A stretch of DNA of 64,000 nucleotides from assembly GCA_024811115.1 (NCBI GenBank), contig JAKOGH010000635.1:1-64000 (forward strand), written 5' to 3'. Shown one piece after another: positions 57,929 to 64,000 of the stretch; within the stretch, counting starts at the first letter, position 1, and every line of letters starts with the position of its first letter. The DNA is from Terana coerulea (lineage: Eukaryota; Basidiomycota; Agaricomycetes; Polyporales; Phanerochaetaceae). The notes beneath the pieces were generated by a model. It saw only the letters and a list, made by a program, of their open reading frames with translations, was not told the DNA's origin and made no database searches. The translations under genes were made by a program, and so were the position numbers.

Positions 57929-58624
57929 GCCCAGCGCGCCGGCGAACAGGACAGCGAACCTGTGCTGGGTCTACCAAAAGCGTACGCTTGGAGGGGAGCC
58001 GCGTTGTATAGCTTGAGCTACGTTTATGACGTTTCGAGAGAGCTGTAGATTACTGTGCAAGCCAGAGCAGATTGCCAGATGATGGTCAGGAGGAAGGAGG
58101 AAGTCGAGAAAGTGAAGCGCTCGCTGGTCGGGTTCATTAATATTGACGAACGTCACGCAAGGATCCAGCTCAGCGATTAATCCACAACATGGCTCGCGCA
58201 AATTTTCCAATCAGATTCTGAAGACAAGCGATACTATACACTACTCTACAGCACAGGCGAACATTGGTGGGAGAGCAGAGTGAATACAGTAGGAGCGTCT
58301 CATGTTAACTTGATCGTGACGCCGCTCTGGGCCAGTGACACTGCTGAAGAGGCTCAAATGTGGGCCTGAGACTCAAGGTCTCGGGACGCAGTAGGACCTT
58401 CCCAGGTTCAGTCCATTGGGCGAACAACATCCGCCAAAGACAGATAGTCTTAAGGAAATTCTTGCTGCGAATTTACGTGTCAGTTTGAGCCGTGCTTGAC
58501 TTCGCCGAAGTATACCTCCTTATGCATACAGGTCATCCAAAGTCTCTACAGAAACTTCAGCATAAAGTGATATTATCCGGCGATAATGTGACCATTGTAC
58601 GCAGATAGCAATCAATGAGGCGTG
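57929..58624. other. promoter region of MYND copy 5
   Basis: Also the 3' flank of copy 6. No gene recognised; the open frame at 57971-58210 has no support. Confidence 0.4.
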
Positions 58625-60533
58625 CTACACCCGGCGTGATGCTCCCGGTCTGCCACAGAGCTCTTTGTGATTTCCCTCATCCCAGTCCCTAACATCATAT
58701 CATTACGGTGCACATGTACATGAGGATACATGCACACAGAAAAAACGAACCTGGCTTGGCATCTTGCGTTGCAATATGCGACAACCCAACATCCCTTACA
58801 GACGCGGAGGCGATGCTGAGACTTGAAGACAACACACATGCATTCCCTCCAGTGACACCGTGCGAGAGGCTCCAGTGTTAGCCCGTCGCTCCCGGGTGTG
58901 AGACGTGGTAACGCTTTCCCAAGTGCATCCCAATGAGCCATCATCAGCCGCCAGGGATGTATAGTTCCGAGAGACCTCTTGCTGCGAAATGCGTTGTCTG
59001 CCGTGGACCAGGCTTTGTGCCCGTAATAAATGTATGGCAACGTTTTCTCATCCCTGTTTACACCGGGACGCGGGATGAGTTGCAATAGCAGTCTGTTAAG
59101 ACCCACTGACAGACATGAGACCTGTTCTGAACATATAATCAGTTCGTAAATATCATGAGAATTCTGAACATATACATACCCGCCCACGGGACATACTCAG
59201 ACTCGACCTGAGATACCGACGACTCAGCAACAAGACCTATGATGGAATATATCCACGACTCAGGAAGTTGCAGGGTCCTTGTGTCTGGTTGCAACATGCT
59301 GGGCCCCGTCGTGATGACGCTTCTGTGAGTGGAGTTAAAGTCAGAAGCACAAGTGGATGCCTTCACAAAACACATCCGCTGTTCACAATAAAGCAACTCA
59401 CATCAAGAACGCAAACTCTATAGTGACTGTGGTGTGGTCACTTTCAGTCGTCCTCGTTCCACTGCAAAGCTGTCTCCGACAAGCGGCCAAACTTGCTGAG
59501 ATGACATTTCGCTGTAAGGACGTCTGAATGAAGATAGGGAAAGGGTCGTCTGGCCTGTAATTTGGGTGAAGGTTGCACGCAAACAGAAGTAACTGCTGCA
59601 GGTGTTCGTCAACCACAGAGTCGTCCTTGAGATCCCGCAGTATAGACTGCTCTATCCTCTCTGCGTAGGCAGAGACGTCCTTGTAAAACTGTGCGTAGTC
59701 AAAGCGCTTGTGAAGCGTTTTTGTTATCCCCACGAGTGCGTTCTGTCGAGTTGTACGGTGCCCGCTCGACACCCAGATGGCGAGCATCACGTGTGGTCTA
59801 TGGGAGTCCAACTGCGCGGAGCGCGAGTCTCTGCCATACTTCATATTAGAACCATAACTAGCAAGCCGAGAGTGACTTACGGATATTTTGTTTGTAAGGT
59901 GAATACCAACGAAGCGCATTCAATCGAACGCTCATGAAGTGCTTTCATGGCTTCCTGCATCTCGTAGCTGCTAGACCCAGAATGATTACGTAGATCCAGC
60001 GTAGTCTCCCTAAGCTCCCAAAGGTTGTCCCAGAACCCCGGTGTACGAGACAAGATCGCGTCGGCCGTCTTGTCAAAAGTCTCGGATTCATAGTCGGGGA
60101 GTTCACTGATCTCGTCGTGAACAATTTGGTCCCTGAAGTGGTTCACACACACAGCGAATACTCGTAGTAGCCATAGCACGTATCGTTAGCGACAATACCC
60201 CGTGTTAGTAGTGGTATCATCGACATTGCACGGCTGACTCACGGGTGAAAATGACCCACCATGCAGCTCTTGTTTGCTGTACCCACATAAGTACGAGCCG
60301 GTCAGGAGCTGCAGCACCGTGATGTGGAAATTGGTCAGGAGGAGCATGATCCACGTGTGGACGCTGGCGCACTCTAGTTCTTCCAGTAAGTCATGAGCTT
60401 CATCAATTAAGGCATCATCTCGTAGTCCGCCATTCGAAAGGAGATAATTCGACCAGAGGGCGGCGTAGTCTGGTAGGCTGGTATAACAGTCCGGAATCGT
60501 CGTCCATGAGTCCGAGTCCGAGTCTGATTCCAT
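58625..60533 (-). CDS. MYND zinc-finger protein, family member 6
   Basis: Starts MESDSDSDSWTTIPDCYTSL at 60533. Exon 1 continues SNYLLSNGGLRDDALIDEAH to GYSKQELHGG. Exon 2: YVLWLLRVFAVCVNHFRDQI to LWELRETTLD. Exon 3: RPHVMLAIWVSSGHRTTRQN, SILRDLKDDSVVDEHLQQLL, SASLAACRRQLCSG. Exon 4: QLPESWIYSIIGLVAESSVS. Exon 5: LGKALPRLTPGSDG and the finger CHWRECMCVVFKS ... VCKGCWVVAYCNARCQ. Exon 6: DWDEGNHKELCGRPGASRRV, stop 58625-58627. Coding exons are open throughout, the best of the family. The one concern is intron 1: the donor GTGAGT near 60242 is normal, but no AG precedes the expected exon 2 start near 60180. A conserved N-terminal acidic DSDSDSW and a C-terminal MYND finger define the family; the function is unknown. 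Confidence 0.75.
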
Positions 60534-61085
60534 CCAAGGACTGGCGAGACGTGATGAAATCAACCACAGATAGGTGCTAGAGTGTCGAGAGCAATGTTGT
60601 GTGTAGAATGAGCTTCGTCCTGGGGTTTTAGGGAGAGTTATGGGCATTGTACAAAGCCAGCATGAGCTGCCAGATGATGGAAAGAAGCTAGGATGCGTGA
60701 AAGCGCTCGCTGGACGTGCCCCGGCCGCTAGACGCTACGCGGTCGATACAGGTCGTTGGTTCGAATAAGGCGTCGAGCAGAGAACTCACCTTCACGCATA
60801 TAAGCCATTCGAAGACTTCCAGGCTGCCTCCAGCAGCCGAAATTATACAGGAAAACGTGGCATCATTTATTGCACGAAGAGGCGTGAGACCTAGTTCATT
60901 TGGAACTCTGCGCCCCCTGCGCTCCTTTCGGTACTTGCGCCACAACCCTCGCCAAAGGCAAATCCGCCGTGCTTTCAAAATGACCATATATAACAGCAAA
61001 AAGGGAAGTAAAAATACAGGTGATAACACACGCAGCCGCAATCCTACATAATCCAGCCCATGTCTAATTCCTCCGCACCAACACT
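60534..61085. other. intergenic
   Basis: Promoter of MYND copy 6 and 3' flank of the permease. The minus frame 60688-61041 begins hydrophobic but shows no family signature and is not called. Confidence 0.4.
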
Positions 61086-63343
61086 CTAGAACAAAGTGTT
61101 AAAGATCCTGTCCCAGATGTGGCGGGGCGGCTGCTCCGGCTGCTCCGTCTCCTCGAGCGTCGGAATGCCCGTTACGAAGTCCATCTCGTGCGGCTTCCAC
61201 ACCTTCGTGCGCTTGATGATCTTCCAGCCGAAGTACAGCACGGCGAAGATCGGAATGTTGATGTATGCGGTGAGGAAGTCGGACGCGTTGAAGTTCCAGA
61301 AGACGGCGTAGCCGTTGATGAGGATAAAGAGCGTCGTCCAGAAGATGCCCCAGTACGAGAGCCACGGCTGCAGCCCGCTATTGTACACGAGCTTGCGGCG
61401 GTCGAAGCCCTGCGCGCGCATGCCACGGTCTGAAATAAGGAGTGAGTCAACGTCGAGTAAATATACAGAAGATGTATCATACAGAAGAAGACGTATGTGA
61501 TGTTCATTCCCCACCAACCGAAGAAGCCCCCGACTGCCGTGAGGTTCACGAGCCAGTGGAACACCTTCAACGCGCCATTTGATACGTTCATGAACGCGAG
61601 TAGGGTAAAGCTCGCGCTGAACACTATTGAGGCCAGCGGCAGGCCGCTCTTCGTGCAATACGCCAGCACAGGGGCGCCTGTCCGCGCAGCGCGAGACCAT
61701 ACAGCACACGGGACGACGCAAACAGGCCAGAGTTTCCTGCCGAGAACGCGGAGGTGAAGATGCACGCATTGATGATGTGGGGAGGACTTTGATGCCCGCA
61801 CGGTTCATTGCGATGACATACGGCGACTCCGCCGCCGTGCCTTCGCCGCTGTTGCTCAACAGATCCGGGTCGTTGTATGGGACGAGCATGCCAGTGACGA
61901 TGATACCTAAAATCTAGACGCAGGCCAGTAAGAAAATGCAGATCAAACCAAAGTAAGGATACGCACGTAGAAGATCAATATACGCCAAAACACTCTGCGG
62001 ACGGCCTTGGCAATGTTGCGGCGGGGGCTCTCCGTCTCCGACGCAGCGCTATCAGGCGTGGTCAGCAGGAGTGCACAAAGACCCTGCATGTACGAGAACG
62101 TACATGGCAACGAGCTCCATCCCCTGGAAGAAAAGGCGGCCTGCACGAGCACGCCGATGATGCCGAGGAAGCGGTCAAGTCCGACATGATTAGGCTCAAG
62201 ACCGGCACCAGCGAGAGCACCGGGATTCTTCCAGTATCGGAATCCACGACGGTCATGGTCAGGACCTCCACCAAGATCGATGATTAGGCCCACAAGGATG
62301 AGCCCTGTGATAAGCACCACTAAAACATATGTGAGTCAAGGTTCAGTGTGGAGTATGACGAGGGAATACATTTGATAATAGAGAAGAAAAACTCTGACTC
62401 GCCAAACCACCGTACGCCGAAGATGTTGATTGAGCAGACGATGACACAAACGACCGCAGTATAGATGGGTTGGTGATGAGGCTGTCAGAAGGACATGAGC
62501 TGACCTACCTCAGTAGAAGGAACTATAACAAGTACTCATGTTGGCGTCCCAGTAGGTCAAAAGGATAGTCGCTGAGGTGATTTCGACGGGAATGCCTATG
62601 GCGCTTGTGTAGAAGTAGTTCCATCTATATGCAAGACATATCAGACACATCGTTCCACCTTACGGCCATTAAGCAATTATTAGACTGCCTTAATGGATTT
62701 CATTGCTCGGGGTCTGTGCAGTTTGGGACGATATAACCGAAGCAAAAACTGCGATGGTAGAACAGCCAGTGGGAAGGGGGTAGCGGCGCATCCACCACCA
62801 TTTGATCCCCAAAACTGAACACAACCCATGACAAGTTACGATAGCGGTCTAATGACTGTTCCGGGGTGTACCGCATCAAGACAAGGACTCACCCCATCGC
62901 GAACCCAAACGCAGGGTCGACCCACCGCGCAGCAAAATGCGGAAATGTTCCGGAAATGGGGGCGTGCGAAGTCATCTCGCCGATGGCACACAGCGCGGAG
63001 TACGCGACTGTGCCAACGAGCGCGTACGCGATAAGGGCACCGAGAGGGCCCGCACCCTCCAGCGCACTGCCTGAGCCCAGGAAGAGACCAGTACCAATGG
63101 TACCCGCAATCTGTACAGCACTTGGTGAAGCTCTAGGAGAGACGAATAGGTAGGACTCACAGCAATCATCTGGATATGGCGCTGCTTGAGCCGACGTTGG
63201 ACCTGGTCGAGGTCGTGAGTGTCGAACTTGTAGCGTTCGTCGGCCTGGACGGCATAGTCGGGGGTGTCGCCCTTCTCGACGGATACAAAGTCCTTCTTCT
63301 CCTTCTCGTTAAAGCTAGGCGGCGGTTCAGGGCTAGACATCAT
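61086..63343 (-). CDS. fungal amino-acid permease (APC superfamily)
   Basis: Starts MMSSPEPPPSFNEKEKKDFV at 63343. A cytosolic N-tail leads to RRLKQRHIQMIA and, after an intron, IAGTIGTGLFLGSGSALEGA, the signature first TM of yeast-type amino-acid permeases. Further TM blocks: ALIAYALVGTVAYSALCAIG, GTFPHFAARWVDPAFGFAMG, WNYFYTSAIGIPVEITSATI, VVLITGLILVGLIIDLGGGP, FQGMELVA, ASETESPRRNIAKAVRRVFW, GLPLASIVFSASFTLLAFMN, WGMNITYVFFCMIHLLYIYS and FLTAYINIPIFAVLYFGWKI; the C-tail ends RHIWDRIFNTLF. About 12 TM helices are expected. Three shortened homopolymers break the frame: AA at 62128-62129, G4 at 61779-61782 and G4 at 61671-61674 (plus strand). Known role: plasma-membrane proton-coupled amino-acid uptake; specificity cannot be inferred. 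Confidence 0.88.
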
Positions 63344-64000
63344 GATAACTGGCGGAGAGACGGGGTTGAGGCTGCGGCGGGAGGCGCACAAGCAAGACGC
63401 AGAAGCAGACTGAGTGCGCGAGGGACTGTGGTGCTAGCCAGAGGTTCTCTTATAAGTAAAAGACCCTGCATGATAAGGCTTTTCAGTTTGGGGATGATAT
63501 TGTCGCTCATAAGAAGCTGTTTGTGGCACACGCTTTTGAGTTTCTAAATCGTGCAGATAGCGTGTCAGATACATTTCCAACTACAAAATGCGGCTGTGCA
63601 ATATGCACATACCTTATGTAAATACCTGACTTTACGGCCTGAGGCTTGGATGGTTGTGTCGGAGGATTGTCGTCCATGCATGTCTGTATGGCTTGGACAG
63701 AGAAGCTGTTGTACATTCAAACGCGTTTCCATGAAATCGGCAGGTTGAGACTCCGCTCGGCAATCAGCTTTCACACGGTAAGCGTACATATTCGGCGTTG
63801 TATAGGGTCTAACAAAGATTCGTTGTTACGGCTTACTTATCTGAATCTGTGGCGTTGTGGCGTTCAGGGCTTTGGTGTTTTTGGCCTCCACCTACCTCCA
63901 CTATCTGAATCGTCATCCGACAGCGCAATGGCAACGACTGCAGGCCTAAAACAACTCAAGTGTGCGCCCACTCTCACATTTAGCTGCGTGCTTGACCTCA
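63344..64000. other. upstream region of permease
   Basis: No gene recognised to the window end; contains the permease promoter. Confidence 0.4.

Noticed and set aside
60740..60790. Possible tRNA (GGTTCGAAT box)
   Set aside because: The flanking bases do not form a T-arm stem or an acceptor stem on either strand.
60688..61041. Small hydrophobic minus-strand protein downstream of the permease
   Set aside because: A hydrophobic N-terminus alone is not evidence; it lies in the likely 3' UTR of the permease and shows no family signature.

Overview
This is a eukaryotic nuclear window, most likely from an Agaricomycete fungus and probably a polypore-like wood decayer. The evidence is many short GT-AG introns (about 50-65 nt) with CTRAC-like branch sequences, high GC, and a typical fungal gene set: secreted aspartic protease, MKT1, CWC27, tail-anchored UBC6, thymidylate kinase and amino-acid permease. 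The species assignment is an inference.

Layout. 1-10.1 kb carries four minus-strand genes: a helical protein of unknown function, a pepsin-family protease, a two-TM coiled-coil protein and an alpha/beta hydrolase. A fold-back element (4.68-5.44 kb) lies between the second and third. At 12.7-14.7 kb is a long proline/serine-rich protein with an N-terminal MKSCLK module. 15.5-21.4 kb holds three plus-strand members of a MYND zinc-finger family. 21.8-24.0 kb is a decayed multi-exon gene, followed by a degenerate ~250-bp tandem repeat (25.2-27.2 kb). At 29.3-33.4 kb are a small C2HC-finger gene and MKT1. 37.8-43.2 kb holds second copies of three of these items: a short MKSCLK protein, the decayed gene in opposite orientation, and the C2HC gene in opposite orientation. 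48.3-52.8 kb is a compact conserved block: CWC27 and UBC6 head to head, then thymidylate kinase. 53.2-60.5 kb holds three more MYND genes, now on the minus strand. 61.1-63.3 kb is an amino-acid permease. GC-rich stretches at 23-29, 33-37 and 43-48 kb show no supportable gene; their long open frames are overlapping and multi-frame, as expected by chance at high GC.

Two themes stand out. First, the duplicated families (MYND, the unknown decayed gene, the C2HC gene) mostly lie in opposite orientations in the left and right halves, suggesting an old rearranged inverted duplication. The MYND copies carry distinct lesions: nonsense codons, a 7-bp tandem duplication, 5' truncation, a lost zinc ligand and an apparently lost splice acceptor. 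Second, almost every conserved gene has one or more 1-2 nt length changes, nearly all in short homopolymers. This looks like residual assembly error, so single-base frame breaks should not be taken as biological until checked, whereas substitutions and the 7-bp duplication are better candidates for true mutations.
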